Source of the DNA: Lachnospiraceae bacterium UBA935
GTDB taxonomy: Bacteria; Bacillota; Clostridia; Lachnospirales; Lachnospiraceae
Direction of reading: 5' to 3'
NCBI GenBank assembly: GCA_002293525.1
Contig: DBDJ01000036.1
Span: 13,352 to 77,351, forward strand
DNA length: 64,000 bases
Positions 7,688 to 17,259 of this stretch are shown piece after piece. Position numbers and translations under genes: made by a program. Each line of letters begins with the position of its first letter. The stretch's first letter is position 1. Below the pieces are notes generated by a model, which had not been told where the DNA came from, made no database searches, and saw nothing but the letters and a program-made list of their open reading frames with translations.

Positions 7688-9925
7688 ATGGATGACAGGA
7701 TCATCAAAACAGAATATTCTGACGTAATGCAGAAATCATATATCGATTATGCGATGAGCGTCATCATCGCCAGGGCTCTGCCCGATGTCCGGGACGGCCT
7801 GAAGCCGGTTCAGCGGCGGACGCTTTATGACATGTATGAACTGGGGATCAGACATGACCGGCCTTACCGAAAAAGTGCCCGTATCGTAGGTGACACCATG
7901 GGCAAATACCATCCTCACGGCGACAGTTCGATCTATGACGCCTTGGTCGTGATGACCCAGGACTTTAAAAAAAGCCTGCCGCTGGTCGACGGCCACGGCA
8001 ATTTTGGCAATATCGAAGGCGACGGCGCCGCCGCCATGCGCTATACCGAGGCCAGGCTGGAACAAGTCACCCAGCTGGCGCTGCTGGCGGATCTGGACAA
8101 AAATGTCGTAGACTTTGTCCCGAACTTCGACGAAACGGAAACGGAACCGGCGGTCCTGCCGGCCCGCTTTCCCAACTTACTGGTCAACGGAGCCGAAGGC
8201 ATCGCCGTAGGCATGGCAACCAGCATCCCGCCCCATAACCTGGCCGAAGTCATCGACGCTGCCAAGGCCTATATGCTCAATGAAAATATCAGCACCAAAG
8301 AACTGATGAACCATATCAAGGGACCGGATTTTCCTACCGGAGGCATCGTCATCAACAAAGATGACTTGGCGGAGATCTACGAAACCGGGACCGGCAAGAT
8401 CAAAATCCGCGGCAAAGTGGAGATTGAGCGCGGCAAGAACGGCAAGACCAATCTCGTGATCACGGAAATCCCTTATCCGATGATCGGTGCCAACATCGCC
8501 AAATTCCTGTCCGACGTAGCCGCCTTATACGAAAGCAAGAGAACCCAGGATATCGTGGATATTTCCAACCAGACCTCCAAGGAAGGCATCCGCATCGTCA
8601 TCGAGCTCCGCAAAGACGCCGACATCGACAACTTTACCAATCTTCTTTATAAAAGAACCCGGCTGGAAGACACCTTTGGGGTCAATATGCTGGCGATTTC
8701 CCATGGCCGTCCCGAAACCATGGGCATAAAGGCCATTATCCGGGAAAACGTGGATTTCCAGTATGAAGTTGCCAAAAGGAAATATACCACCCTGCTGGAA
8801 AAAGAACGGGAAAAAAAGGAAATCCAGGAGGGCCTGATCCGGGCCTGCAATGTCATCGACCTGATTATTGAGATCTTACGCGGCTCCAAAGACCGCAATA
8901 TGGCCAAAGCCTGTCTGGTAGAGGGCAAGATCGACAGCATCAAGTTCCGTTCCAAAGAGTCCAAGATCATGGCCACCCAGCTGAACTTCAGTGAAAAGCA
9001 AGCCAACGCCATTCTGGAAATGCGCCTTTACCGGCTGATCGGCCTTGAAATCGAGGCTTTGATCAACGAGCATGAGGAAACTATTGCCAACATCTACCGT
9101 TACGAAGACATCCTTGACCGGAAAGACGCCATGGTTCAGGTACTGGTCAACGAACTGGACGAGATCAAGAAGAAATTTGGCCGTCCCCGGAGAACAGTCA
9201 TCGAAAATCGGGCAGAAGCCGTCTATGAAGAAAAGAAAATCGAAGAGATGGAAATCATCTTCCTGATGGATCGCTTCGGCTATGCCAAGACGATCGACAT
9301 GCCCACCTACGAACGAAACAAAGAGGCCGCCGACAGTGAAAACAAATACGTCTTGCCATGCAAGAATACCGGCCGCGTCGGCATCTTTACCAATACCGGC
9401 CAATTATATACCATAAAGGTTCTTGACCTGCCCTTCGGTAAATTCCGTGACAAGGGCATCCCGGTCGACAATGTCAGCAACTATAACTCCGAAAAAGAAA
9501 CCATTGTCTGCATTACCAGCCAGACCAGCCTGAACCTTTACCGCCTGTTGTTCGTGACCCGGCTGTCGATGATGAAAGTGGTGGACGGCGGCGAATTCGA
9601 TGTCGCCAAGCGTACCGTGGCCGCCACCAAGCTGATGGAGGGGGACGAAGTCATCGACGTGGAGATCCTCGACGAGCAGCGTAACATCGTGCTCCGGTCC
9701 GCTGCCGGATTTTTCCTGCGCTTCCCCGTTGAAGACATCCCGGAGAAGAAAAAAGGGGCCGTCGGCGTCCGGGGCATGAAGCTGAATCCCGGCGACACGG
9801 TGGATGCCGTGTACTATACCCGCAACACAGTAGATACGGTAATCGAATATAACGGAAAAAACATGGAGCTCAACCGCTTAAAGCTGGGCAAACGTGATTC
9901 CCGTGGCGTCAAGGTGCGTAAATAA
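7688..9925 (+). CDS. parC: Type IIA topoisomerase subunit A (ParC/GyrA family)
   Basis: This is the DNA-cleaving subunit of the parE partner enzyme. The 745-residue protein has the breakage-reunion domain with ARALPDVRDGLKPVQRR, the quinolone-determining region KYHPHGDSSIYDA, and the catalytic tyrosine in AAAMRYTEARL (about Tyr119). A coiled-coil arm follows (EKQANAILEMRLYRLIGLE), then a short beta-pinwheel C-terminus. I do not find the QRRGGKG-type GyrA box needed for DNA wrapping, which points to ParC rather than GyrA. Serine in the HGDSS motif is the usual wild-type residue. The ATG at 7688 follows GGAG. Confidence 0.9.
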   Translation: MDDRIIKTEYSDVMQKSYIDYAMSVIIARALPDVRDGLKPVQRRTLYDMYELGIRHDRPYRKSARIVGDTMGKYHPHGDSSIYDALVVMTQDFKKSLPLVDGHGNFGNIEGDGAAAMRYTEARLEQVTQLALLADLDKNVVDFVPNFDETETEPAVLPARFPNLLVNGAEGIAVGMATSIPPHNLAEVIDAAKAYMLNENISTKELMNHIKGPDFPTGGIVINKDDLAEIYETGTGKIKIRGKVEIERGKNGKTNLVITEIPYPMIGANIAKFLSDVAALYESKRTQDIVDISNQTSKEGIRIVIELRKDADIDNFTNLLYKRTRLEDTFGVNMLAISHGRPETMGIKAIIRENVDFQYEVAKRKYTTLLEKEREKKEIQEGLIRACNVIDLIIEILRGSKDRNMAKACLVEGKIDSIKFRSKESKIMATQLNFSEKQANAILEMRLYRLIGLEIEALINEHEETIANIYRYEDILDRKDAMVQVLVNELDEIKKKFGRPRRTVIENRAEAVYEEKKIEEMEIIFLMDRFGYAKTIDMPTYERNKEAADSENKYVLPCKNTGRVGIFTNTGQLYTIKVLDLPFGKFRDKGIPVDNVSNYNSEKETIVCITSQTSLNLYRLLFVTRLSMMKVVDGGEFDVAKRTVAATKLMEGDEVIDVEILDEQRNIVLRSAAGFFLRFPVEDIPEKKKGAVGVRGMKLNPGDTVDAVYYTRNTVDTVIEYNGKNMELNRLKLGKRDSRGVKVRK

Positions 9926-9961
9926 TAACAGAAAATAAAACAGAGGATAAAGAAGAAAACT

Positions 9962-10336
9962 ATGACAACCATGACAATCATTATATATTGTGCCCTCGTT
10001 TTAGTTATTGTCGTTATTTTATTGGTTGCTATGAAATTCATCAGGATAAAACACCAGGACTGGATACCGGAAGAAGAGATCGGAGCTTTTGTCGGAGCAA
10101 ATTCAGATTTTTATCTTACCAAGTGGAAAGAACGGCAAGGTCGCTTTCATAAAGGATGGAACTGGTCAGCGGCATTTTTCGGCGTAGAATGGCTTTTCTA
10201 TAGAAAACTCTATTTCAAGGGTATGGTAATGTTTTTCGGCTTCTGGTATCTCTCGAGGTATTCCCGGTCGGTGCCTGTTTCTGTTTTGCTATGGCTTCCT
10301 TTTTGCCTTGCATGTCCTCCATGCCAGCATGTATAA
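9962..10336 (+). CDS. Small membrane protein, DUF2628-like, possibly frameshifted
   Basis: A 124-residue protein with an N-terminal transmembrane helix (about residues 5-25) followed by a soluble stretch and FHKGWNWSAAFFGVEWLFYRKLYF. That stretch resembles the DUF2628 family, in which an aromatic WNW-type segment leads into membrane helices. The frame ends in a Cys/Pro-rich tail that does not look like a membrane segment. The +1 frame over about 10275-10330 does encode a hydrophobic run ending near LHASMYN. One indel around 10240-10275 may therefore have broken the C-terminus. The function is unknown. It sits between parC and rsmD. Confidence 0.55.
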   Translation: MTTMTIIIYCALVLVIVVILLVAMKFIRIKHQDWIPEEEIGAFVGANSDFYLTKWKERQGRFHKGWNWSAAFFGVEWLFYRKLYFKGMVMFFGFWYLSRYSRSVPVSVLLWLPFCLACPPCQHV

Positions 10337-10379
10337 TATATTGGACTGCTGTAATACAGCAGCCCAGATGGGAGCAGAT

Positions 10380-10931
10380 ATGAGAGTAATAGCAGGAAGT
10401 GCGAGAAGCCTTAAACTTGTCGCGCCGGAAGGAATTGATACCAGGCCGACGACTGACCGTATCAAAGAAACCCTTTTCAATATCCTCCAGTCACGGATTG
10501 CCGACAGCGTGGTAATCGACTTGTTTGCCGGAAGCGGCGCCTTGGGAATCGAAGCCCTCAGCCGCGGGGCCGCCCATGCTTATTTCGTGGAAAACAATGT
10601 GGCGGCCTACAAATGTATCCAGGAAAACCTCCGCTTCACCAGATTAGAGGACAAAGCCACGGTATTAAAACAAGATGCTGCCGTTGCCCTGGACATGATC
10701 AAAGAGACGAAAGCCGGCCTGATATTCATTGACCCGCCTTACCAGAAAGGCTACGAAGAAAAAATCCTGCCGCTTCTTGCCCAAATGAATTATGTGAGCA
10801 GTAATACCCTAATAATTTTAGAAGCCGACAGGCAACATCCCCTGCATACAGACTTCTTGCCTCCGGGATTGGCTGTTACCAGAGAGAAAACCTACAAAAC
10901 GAACCGCCATCTTTTTATAGAGAAATGCTAG
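10380..10931 (+). CDS. rsmD: 16S rRNA (guanine966-N2)-methyltransferase RsmD
   Basis: RsmD methylates G966 of 16S rRNA using S-adenosylmethionine during small-subunit assembly. The 183-residue protein opens with MRVIAGSARS, has RPTTDRIKETLFNIL, the SAM-binding LFAGSGALGIEALSRGA (about residues 45-61) and the catalytic FIDPPYQKG motif. The frame is open from a TTG at 10308, but the ATG at 10380 has GGGAG just upstream and matches the family start. It precedes coaD, the ylbH-ylbI order known from Bacillus. Confidence 0.95.
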   Translation: MRVIAGSARSLKLVAPEGIDTRPTTDRIKETLFNILQSRIADSVVIDLFAGSGALGIEALSRGAAHAYFVENNVAAYKCIQENLRFTRLEDKATVLKQDAAVALDMIKETKAGLIFIDPPYQKGYEEKILPLLAQMNYVSSNTLIILEADRQHPLHTDFLPPGLAVTREKTYKTNRHLFIEKC

Positions 10932-10992
10932 TTATAGTGTTTCACAAGCAGGAAGTAACGAAAAGATATAATAAACAAACGAGGTGAATCCC

Positions 10993-11493
10993 ATGAAAAA
11001 AGCAATCTACCCCGGCAGCTTTGACCCCCTTACTTTGGGTCATATGGATGTCATAACCCGAGCGGCAGGCATGTTTGACCACATTATCGTCAGTGTCCTG
11101 AATAATAACGAAAAGAGTCCATTGTTTTCCGTGGAAGAACGTGTTACTATATTAAAGGAAGAGACCCGGCAATTGCCTAACGTAACGGTTGACTCATTCA
11201 GCGGCCTGCTGATCAACTATGCCCAGAAGAAGGATGTCCATGTAATCATCCGTGGCTTGCGGGCCATAACCGACTTTGAATACGAACTGCAGATGGCACA
11301 GACCAACCGGATCCTATCAAACGGCAAAGTAGACACCGTGTTTTTGACAACCAGTCTGGAATATGCTTATCTCAGCTCATCCAGTGTGAGGCAGATTGCC
11401 AGTTTTGACGGCGACATCTCTATGTGTGTTCCGCCTATAGTGGCAGGCGCGGTATATAGAAAATACGGCTTGAGACAGCAGGACATAGAATAA
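10993..11493 (+). CDS. coaD: Phosphopantetheine adenylyltransferase CoaD
   Basis: CoaD transfers AMP from ATP to 4'-phosphopantetheine, the penultimate step of coenzyme A synthesis. The 166-residue protein has the nucleotidyltransferase signature PGSFDPLTLGHMDVI with its (H/T)xGH motif, RGLRAITDFEYELQMA, and the ATP-binding LSSSSVRQIASFDGD (an ISSTxVR variant). An in-frame GTG lies 9 nt upstream, but the ATG at 10993 with a GAGGTG site at 10981 gives the standard N-terminus MKKAIYPGSF. It sits 61 nt after rsmD, in the conserved rsmD-coaD pair. Confidence 0.96.
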   Translation: MKKAIYPGSFDPLTLGHMDVITRAAGMFDHIIVSVLNNNEKSPLFSVEERVTILKEETRQLPNVTVDSFSGLLINYAQKKDVHVIIRGLRAITDFEYELQMAQTNRILSNGKVDTVFLTTSLEYAYLSSSSVRQIASFDGDISMCVPPIVAGAVYRKYGLRQQDIE

Positions 11494-11513
11494 TAGATGC
11501 GGGAGGGAATATC

Positions 11514-12134
11514 ATGAGCAGCAGAATAGAGCAGTTGATTGATGAAATAGAAGAGTATATTGAGGGCTGTAAATACCAGCCGCTATCCAATACGAAGATT
11601 ATCGTAAATAAAGAAGAAATAGATGAGCTGATCCGGGAACTCCGCATGAAAACACCGGACGAGATCAAGCGGTATCAGAAGATCATAACCAATAAAGAGG
11701 CGATCCTGAACGATGCCCGCAACAAAGCCAAAACCTTGATTGACGAAGCTACCGTACATACCAACGAACTGATCAGTGAGCATGAAATCATGCAACAGGC
11801 TTATGCCCAGGCACATGAAGTGGTAACGCTGGCGACCAATCAGGCTCAGGAGATCCTGGACACCGCCACAATGGAGGCCAACAATGTCCGGTCTGCGGCC
11901 ATGCAGTATACAGACGAAATATTAGCCAATCTGGAAACCCTGCTGAATCAGACGATCAATACTACCAACTCGCATTACGACAGCTTTATCGGCAATTTAG
12001 GCAATTATCTGGATATCGTACGGACCAACCGTATGGAATTAAATCCTCCGGAAGCAGAACTGCTGGATGAGGCCTCGATGGCGGCGATACCTGATGAAGA
12101 TGATGTCGTGCCGGCTGCTCTGAATATTATGTGA
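11514..12134 (+). CDS. Coiled-coil protein of unknown function
   Basis: A 206-residue acidic, Gln/Asn-rich protein predicted to be almost wholly helical. Residues about 55-150 form a long heptad-like stretch rich in Ala, Asn and Glu that resembles the peripheral stalk subunits of ATPases (subunit H or F0-b), and such proteins are often labelled 'ATPase' in Clostridia. There is no membrane segment, Walker motif or signal peptide. The N-terminal SSRIEQLIDEIEEYIEGC looks like a separate conserved segment. It starts 20 nt after coaD with a GGGAGG site, so it is probably cotranscribed. A DivIVA-like scaffold role is possible but unproven. Confidence 0.8.
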   Translation: MSSRIEQLIDEIEEYIEGCKYQPLSNTKIIVNKEEIDELIRELRMKTPDEIKRYQKIITNKEAILNDARNKAKTLIDEATVHTNELISEHEIMQQAYAQAHEVVTLATNQAQEILDTATMEANNVRSAAMQYTDEILANLETLLNQTINTTNSHYDSFIGNLGNYLDIVRTNRMELNPPEAELLDEASMAAIPDEDDVVPAALNIM

Positions 12135-12398
12135 GGAAATGCGTACATTAACATCAGCGATAAGTTGACAGCAATGAGATAACAGAGATTAAGATAAAGC
12201 TATAAGCATCAGTGTTAATAACAGCAATCCAACAATCCCATAATACGAATAGCAATTCCAGTAAACATGCTCCCCCTATGATAAAAGATGAATACCATCG
12301 ACAGTCATAAGGGGAAAATCTTGATATAAGGGGAAATTACAAGTTACAAGTTTTATGCATGAAATTCACAGTTGTGCAGGTAAGGGTAAAACAGATTC

Positions 12399-13958
12399 AT
12401 GGGAAAAAGATCAAGCAGTCTATATTTCAACAAAGCAGCCGGAAAATTTATTATCTGTTTTTTTCTGATGCTGGTTCTTCCTCTTCTCAAAGTCCATGCA
12501 GATGATCCGATTGTTATTGTGATTGACCCGGGGCATGGCGGCGAGAATCTTGGTGCTGAATACAGCCAATACACCGAAAAATATATGAATATGGCAGTAG
12601 CCCGGGCTATGAAAGAAGAACTGGAAAAATATGAGGGCGTTGTCGTTTATCTGACACATGAGTCAGCGGATGTAGACATGGAACTGATCGAAAGGGCGGA
12701 ATTTGCCAGCGAAAAAAACGCTGATATCCTTTTCAGCCTGCATTTCAACATGTCGCAATGGCATAATTATTTTGGTGCCGAGGTATGGGTGTCGGCTTTT
12801 GACCAGTACTATGCCCAAGGCCATGCATTTGCTCAGATCGAGATGGACATGCTGACCGATCTGGGTCTGTATTCCCGTGGCATCAAGACCCGGCTGAACG
12901 ACAGGGAGGAAGATTATTACGGGATTATCAGGGAAAGCCGGAAACTGGGACTGAATGCCGTTCTGATCGAACACTGTCACTTGGATCAGGCAAATGACCA
13001 GCCTTTTTATAGCCGTGATGCCGCCCAGCTGAAAGAATTCGGACGGCTGGATGCCACAGCGGCGGCGAAGTACTTCCGGCTGCGTTCTGAAGAGCTGGGC
13101 GTCGATTATAGCGACTATCCGGTTCCGGCAGTTGATGTTCCAAGTGCCGCGGTCAAACCGGATCTATCCCCTCCCGATGTCTGTGTCCTGGAAATGGACC
13201 ATCTGGATGAAACTAGCGGCGAAGCGATATTCACCCTTACGGCGCAAGATTATGAAAGCCGGATATTATATTATTGCTACAGTCTTGACGGCGGGCAGAG
13301 CTATATGCCGCTTGAGCCGTTTCCAGAAGCAGAAAACGCCATATCCTTTACCGTCATGCTTCCATTTGAACAGAACCTCTTGATCTGTGTCGAAGCCCAC
13401 AATGCCTTTGACCAGGAAACGGTAAGCAATGTATTAGAAATCACGGCTCTTCCCGACATCATGAATCAGCATGAGGAGCCGGAGATTGATATCGAGGCTG
13501 AAAACAGCGAAAATACAGATGCCGGATCAGCAAAAACAGAATCGGGGGCGGAAGCTGATACGGAAGCGGATAGAAATACCGAAGAAATGATGAAGGAAGA
13601 AAAAACGGCAGAAACTGAGATGGATGAAATCTCCTTGGAGGAACTGGCGGCCAACCTTCGGACCAGCCAAGAACAACTCAGTCAGGTCACATATGTTTAT
13701 TTTGGGATAATCATTGCAATCAGCCTAATGATTTTGGTATTGATGATATTGGTGGCCAAAATCATTATGACAAAAAGGCTATATAAAAGCAAAAGCAATT
13801 TGGGCAGCAAAAGTGCCGGAAGTAAAAAAAATAAAATTAATAAAACGAATAAAAGTAATAAAATAAGCTATGATGATAGAAGCAATAACGACAGAAGTAA
13901 TGGCAGAAATAATAATGACAGAAGTAATAATGATAATGAAAGTTCAGGAGTTGACTGA
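12399..13958 (+). CDS. N-acetylmuramoyl-L-alanine amidase (Amidase_3), membrane-anchored
   Basis: A cell-wall hydrolase that cuts the bond between muramic acid and L-alanine. The 519-residue protein has a signal peptide (hydrophobic core about residues 17-31), an Amidase_3 domain with zinc ligands in IDPGHGGENLG, the SLHFN motif and the catalytic Glu in VLIEHCH, then a beta-rich region. A Glu/Thr-rich linker, a C-terminal transmembrane helix (about residues 428-452) and a Lys/Asn/Ser tail follow. The tail is built on short DNA repeats coding for NNDRSN-like units. The next gene overlaps by one base (TGATG), so the two are likely coupled. The start ATG lacks a strong ribosome site. Confidence 0.88.
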   Translation: MGKRSSSLYFNKAAGKFIICFFLMLVLPLLKVHADDPIVIVIDPGHGGENLGAEYSQYTEKYMNMAVARAMKEELEKYEGVVVYLTHESADVDMELIERAEFASEKNADILFSLHFNMSQWHNYFGAEVWVSAFDQYYAQGHAFAQIEMDMLTDLGLYSRGIKTRLNDREEDYYGIIRESRKLGLNAVLIEHCHLDQANDQPFYSRDAAQLKEFGRLDATAAAKYFRLRSEELGVDYSDYPVPAVDVPSAAVKPDLSPPDVCVLEMDHLDETSGEAIFTLTAQDYESRILYYCYSLDGGQSYMPLEPFPEAENAISFTVMLPFEQNLLICVEAHNAFDQETVSNVLEITALPDIMNQHEEPEIDIEAENSENTDAGSAKTESGAEADTEADRNTEEMMKEEKTAETEMDEISLEELAANLRTSQEQLSQVTYVYFGIIIAISLMILVLMILVAKIIMTKRLYKSKSNLGSKSAGSKKNKINKTNKSNKISYDDRSNNDRSNGRNNNDRSNNDNESSGVD

Positions 13959-15985
13959 TGAGAAAAAGGCTTTCTTTACTTGTGTTTATAATCATAATAT
14001 TACATTTTCTAATCGCCTGTTCAGACACTGCCATACCTTCAGGATCACTTGAAGAAATAACAGCAAAGGAAGCGGCATACGAAGTGCTGTTAACGCAATT
14101 CTTTGATGATGCTGCAGTTTCGGATGAGGTGCGGGAACGTTTTGCTGAGGCAGTTGACGGCAATGCGGAAGCTCAAAAGTGGATAGACGATTATGAAGGC
14201 GACGGCTTAAACTGGTCGATCAGAAATGCTGTATTTCCATATAGTAACGGCAATCATCCTTATACGGAGGAAGAAAGCAAGTACCACATCGGCATGCTCT
14301 ATTACGAAGGTGATGACTATGTTGGCTTTATTCAAGATAAAGCAAAGGCATTTGAGTGGTTCCGGCTTTCTGCGGACCTAGGCAGTTCCGATGGAGCGGT
14401 ATGGGCCGGTGACATGGCACGTTATGGCGACGGAATAACCGCAGACGAACAGGCTGCGTTTGATTTCTACATTCAGGCGGCAGACATCCGCCCCGACGCA
14501 GTGGCTTCCGAGCGGCTAGGTGATTGTTACAATGAGGGAATCGGTACTGTTGCCGACAGGAAAAAGGCATTTGGTCATTATCTGGACAGCGCGCTTATGG
14601 GATATGCCCCTGCACTTTATAAATTAAGCGATTTTGCCGGGGAAGCCGATATGGATCTGTCTGCTCTTTATAAAGCAGCCAGTACTTCAGACTATTCCGG
14701 CGGTTACTGGGCGATAGCCTATGGCGGCCTTGATGACTATTCTGCCAGTCAATCCAAGCAAGATCTGATAAATCAACTGTCAGAACTCTGGATGAGCGGA
14801 AACGATGACTCGGCACTCCATATGCAGGCAGCGTTAAATTCTGATGATAATTTCTCCGGTGCCTTCGTAGAAGCTTTGATACGAACTGTATATAGCTATT
14901 CCTATCATGTTTTTGCCAATGAGAACGGCCTGCGGCCAAATCGTGATTATGAAGATGCGCAGAACATCCGGTTTGCGCCGCTTGATAACCTGGCGCCAGA
15001 AGATGGCTATTGGGAAGGCACGGCGGAGCGGTATCTGGAATATGAAGAATGTGAATTCTATGAGTACGATTTTGATGGATGCGGAGAAAATGAAATCGGA
15101 ATCCCTGCACATAGCGGCAGCGGCGGCGCATTTATGGGCGATGGCTTTGCCATTTTTAAACAAACTGAGGAAGGGCTGGTATTTTATGCAAACGGCCCTG
15201 AATGCAGCCTGCGTGACGCCATGCACAAGATCCAATATGACGGTAAGATTTATTTCCTGATCAACTGGTTTGATGATACTGGCAATACTCCGCATGATAT
15301 TACCGCCTATACCATAGACACCGACGGCAAGCAATATTACTTACATATAAACTGTAAGGATTATGCTTTGAGACAAGTAATACAATATCCTGATCCAGCC
15401 TATGTCACCGGTTATGACGAGCTGATTTCGGAAATCGAACAAGAGGGGCATGAAGCAGTTGCTGCGTTTAAACAACAACAGATTTACAGCCCCGATCAGG
15501 AAGTGCAGCTATCCTACTCACCAGAAGCTGACAACTTGTGGAGCGGAATGGTCAACATCGGTGAAGCGGGAGTGCAGAACGTTTTCGCCGTAGCTGATAT
15601 TGATAATAACGGAACGGAACAAGTGATCCATAAGGGTAATTTGATAATCCAGTCAAAGTATTACGACGATTTCCATTGGTTCCAGATCTATGACGACCGT
15701 ACCGCTTTCGATAACGGGATGGATTCCTTGCAGAGTCCGGAATTTACCGATGATTTCTATGGTTTGCATTCGGGCGGAAATATCTATGATTTGCTTCCGG
15801 TCGGGAATCATGTCGTACAATTCTGGACGCATGAGCACGAAGGCATAACCTATTGTGTCACGTTACAAAAACATGGCATGTTGTATGTGCTGCAAGCTTA
15901 TCATGTACAAAACGGTGAAGCCGGCCTTGTCAGTAAGAGCCTGTTTCTTGATGAACCGCAAGGTGTGGACGTTCGGTTTTCTTGA
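13958..15985 (+). CDS. Sel1-repeat lipoprotein
   Basis: A 675-residue predicted lipoprotein. A hydrophobic leader ends in the lipobox LIAC with Cys21. Residues about 100-240 hold Sel1-like (TPR-related) repeats, recognisable from ALxYxxG-type spacing such as KAFEWFRLSADLGSSDGAVWAGDMARYG. The remaining two thirds resemble no family I can name; they include acidic FDGCGENEIGI and DIDNNGTEQVI segments that look like degenerate FG-GAP or calcium-type loops. It overlaps the amidase by one base, and an amidase with a Sel1 adaptor suggests joint action at the cell surface. That role is inferred. The gene ends 15 nt from the convergent ylbJ-like gene with no clear terminator between. Confidence 0.8.
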   Translation: MRKRLSLLVFIIIILHFLIACSDTAIPSGSLEEITAKEAAYEVLLTQFFDDAAVSDEVRERFAEAVDGNAEAQKWIDDYEGDGLNWSIRNAVFPYSNGNHPYTEEESKYHIGMLYYEGDDYVGFIQDKAKAFEWFRLSADLGSSDGAVWAGDMARYGDGITADEQAAFDFYIQAADIRPDAVASERLGDCYNEGIGTVADRKKAFGHYLDSALMGYAPALYKLSDFAGEADMDLSALYKAASTSDYSGGYWAIAYGGLDDYSASQSKQDLINQLSELWMSGNDDSALHMQAALNSDDNFSGAFVEALIRTVYSYSYHVFANENGLRPNRDYEDAQNIRFAPLDNLAPEDGYWEGTAERYLEYEECEFYEYDFDGCGENEIGIPAHSGSGGAFMGDGFAIFKQTEEGLVFYANGPECSLRDAMHKIQYDGKIYFLINWFDDTGNTPHDITAYTIDTDGKQYYLHINCKDYALRQVIQYPDPAYVTGYDELISEIEQEGHEAVAAFKQQQIYSPDQEVQLSYSPEADNLWSGMVNIGEAGVQNVFAVADIDNNGTEQVIHKGNLIIQSKYYDDFHWFQIYDDRTAFDNGMDSLQSPEFTDDFYGLHSGGNIYDLLPVGNHVVQFWTHEHEGITYCVTLQKHGMLYVLQAYHVQNGEAGLVSKSLFLDEPQGVDVRFS

Positions 15986-16000
15986 TAAGCTTACAATACA

Positions 16001-16900
16001 TCATAAGCCCGACAGCCAATAGTAGCAAACGGTAATCATGGTAATGATGAGCTTATGAAGAAGATGAGAGCGGAAGGAAAGACCGGTATTGCGGATGCAG
16101 CTATTGGTCTGAGCCAGACAGGAAAGGCCGCCAAAGGATAAAAGAATCAGTGCCATATGCGGATTGCCGGGGCCGACAGACTGGATACCGCCGGTAATCT
16201 CCAGAAAACAGCTGATCAGTGACCTCAGTCGGCTTTGGGGCAGCAATACAAAAGGGATGATATTTAGCAGGTTGAAGAATATCATATATCCGCCCAGACG
16301 GGTAATGCCTTCCATGCCGGAGATCATGGATTCATCGAGGGCCGCCGCCAGCCCCATGGCGGGCATTTCTTCTGCCGGATGGCTGGCCGGACACTCCAGT
16401 GCTTTCCGGTAAACCGTAAACCGCAGCAGAATGCCATAGATAAAGGGCAGCCCATACATGCCGACCAGATACGGCAGGTTTCCTTCCAGCGACAGGGCCG
16501 GAAGGGCAAAGCCCAGGAAATACACAGGCCCGATGTTATTGCAGAAAGCCAGCAAGTAAGTTGCTTCCGGCTTACTGATCTTTTTTCTTTCATATAGATC
16601 GGCAACTACACGGGCACCCATCGGAAAGCCGCAGAGAAATCCCGCCACAATGGCATAGAGCATGACAGGACGCAGACGCAGCAGCGGCTGCAGCAGCGGA
16701 CGCAGCAGAAAAACGATTTTATCCGTCAGATTCATCCGGATCATCATCCCGGAAAGGATCATAAAGGGAAGCAGCGCCGGAACCATTTTCTGGAACCACA
16801 GATTCAGCCCGAAAAGAGCAAAAATAACACAGTCAGAGGGATAGAGCAGGAGCAGGGCCGTTATCAACAAGAATATCGCCGTATACATTGTTTTTTTCAT
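16001..16900 (-). CDS. ylbJ: YlbJ-like sporulation integral membrane protein
   Basis: A 299-residue polytopic membrane protein of the nucleoside-recognition/YlbJ family. Hydrophobic segments lie near residues 7-35, 40-60, 80-100 and 110-165, with more near the C-terminus. Gly/Pro-rich loops such as MVPALLPFMILSG and GFLCGFPMGARVVADLY are family hallmarks. In Bacillus subtilis ylbJ follows ylbH (rsmD) and ylbI (coaD) and is needed for spore cortex formation. Here it is close to both but on the opposite strand. No other sporulation gene is in the window, so whether the organism sporulates is open. Confidence 0.85.
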   Translation of the reverse strand: MKKTMYTAIFLLITALLLLYPSDCVIFALFGLNLWFQKMVPALLPFMILSGMMIRMNLTDKIVFLLRPLLQPLLRLRPVMLYAIVAGFLCGFPMGARVVADLYERKKISKPEATYLLAFCNNIGPVYFLGFALPALSLEGNLPYLVGMYGLPFIYGILLRFTVYRKALECPASHPAEEMPAMGLAAALDESMISGMEGITRLGGYMIFFNLLNIIPFVLLPQSRLRSLISCFLEITGGIQSVGPGNPHMALILLSFGGLSCLAQTNSCIRNTGLSFRSHLLHKLIITMITVCYYWLSGL

Positions 16901-17259
16901 CAGCAGCTCTTTCAGACATCCTGTTACTTATGTGTATGCTTATTTATTTTGGGAAATACCTCGGCAACTTTATCGTTATTACCGGTGGCAACCGCTGGCA
17001 GCGATGTTATCGCCGATACCGCAAGCACGAACAAGCAAGATCTCAAAAAGCATCATAGATGATCTAAAAAAGCAGCAAGCATAATCACAAAAGGCAATCA
17101 AGTATAATCTCAAAAGGCCGATTGATTTATCTGGTCAATCATGGTATGCTTTTCTGGACAAATCGAACATGCCATCATAATTAAATGGCTATAAGAGGAA
17201 GATTCTGCAATAACGACGGATGATTCTGCTGACAGGATTCGTCTGGGAAGGTAATTGAC
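16901..17259. other. Intergenic region between divergent ylbJ and HAD genes
   Basis: I find no convincing gene on either strand. From about 16985 to 17110 the sequence is made of loosely related fragments around 'aatctcaaaaggc' and 'agcaagca', which looks like a decayed tandem array. The promoters of the two divergent genes should lie here, but no box pair is good enough to name. Confidence 0.6.

Noticed and set aside
8876..9403. 175-codon open frame on the minus strand within parC
   Set aside because: It is opposite a well-conserved topoisomerase gene and has no start-site support.
5645..9925. Main chromosomal gyrase gyrB/gyrA
   Set aside because: The A subunit has no GyrA box and the pair is not next to dnaA/recF-type genes. 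ParE/ParC is favoured, though not proven.
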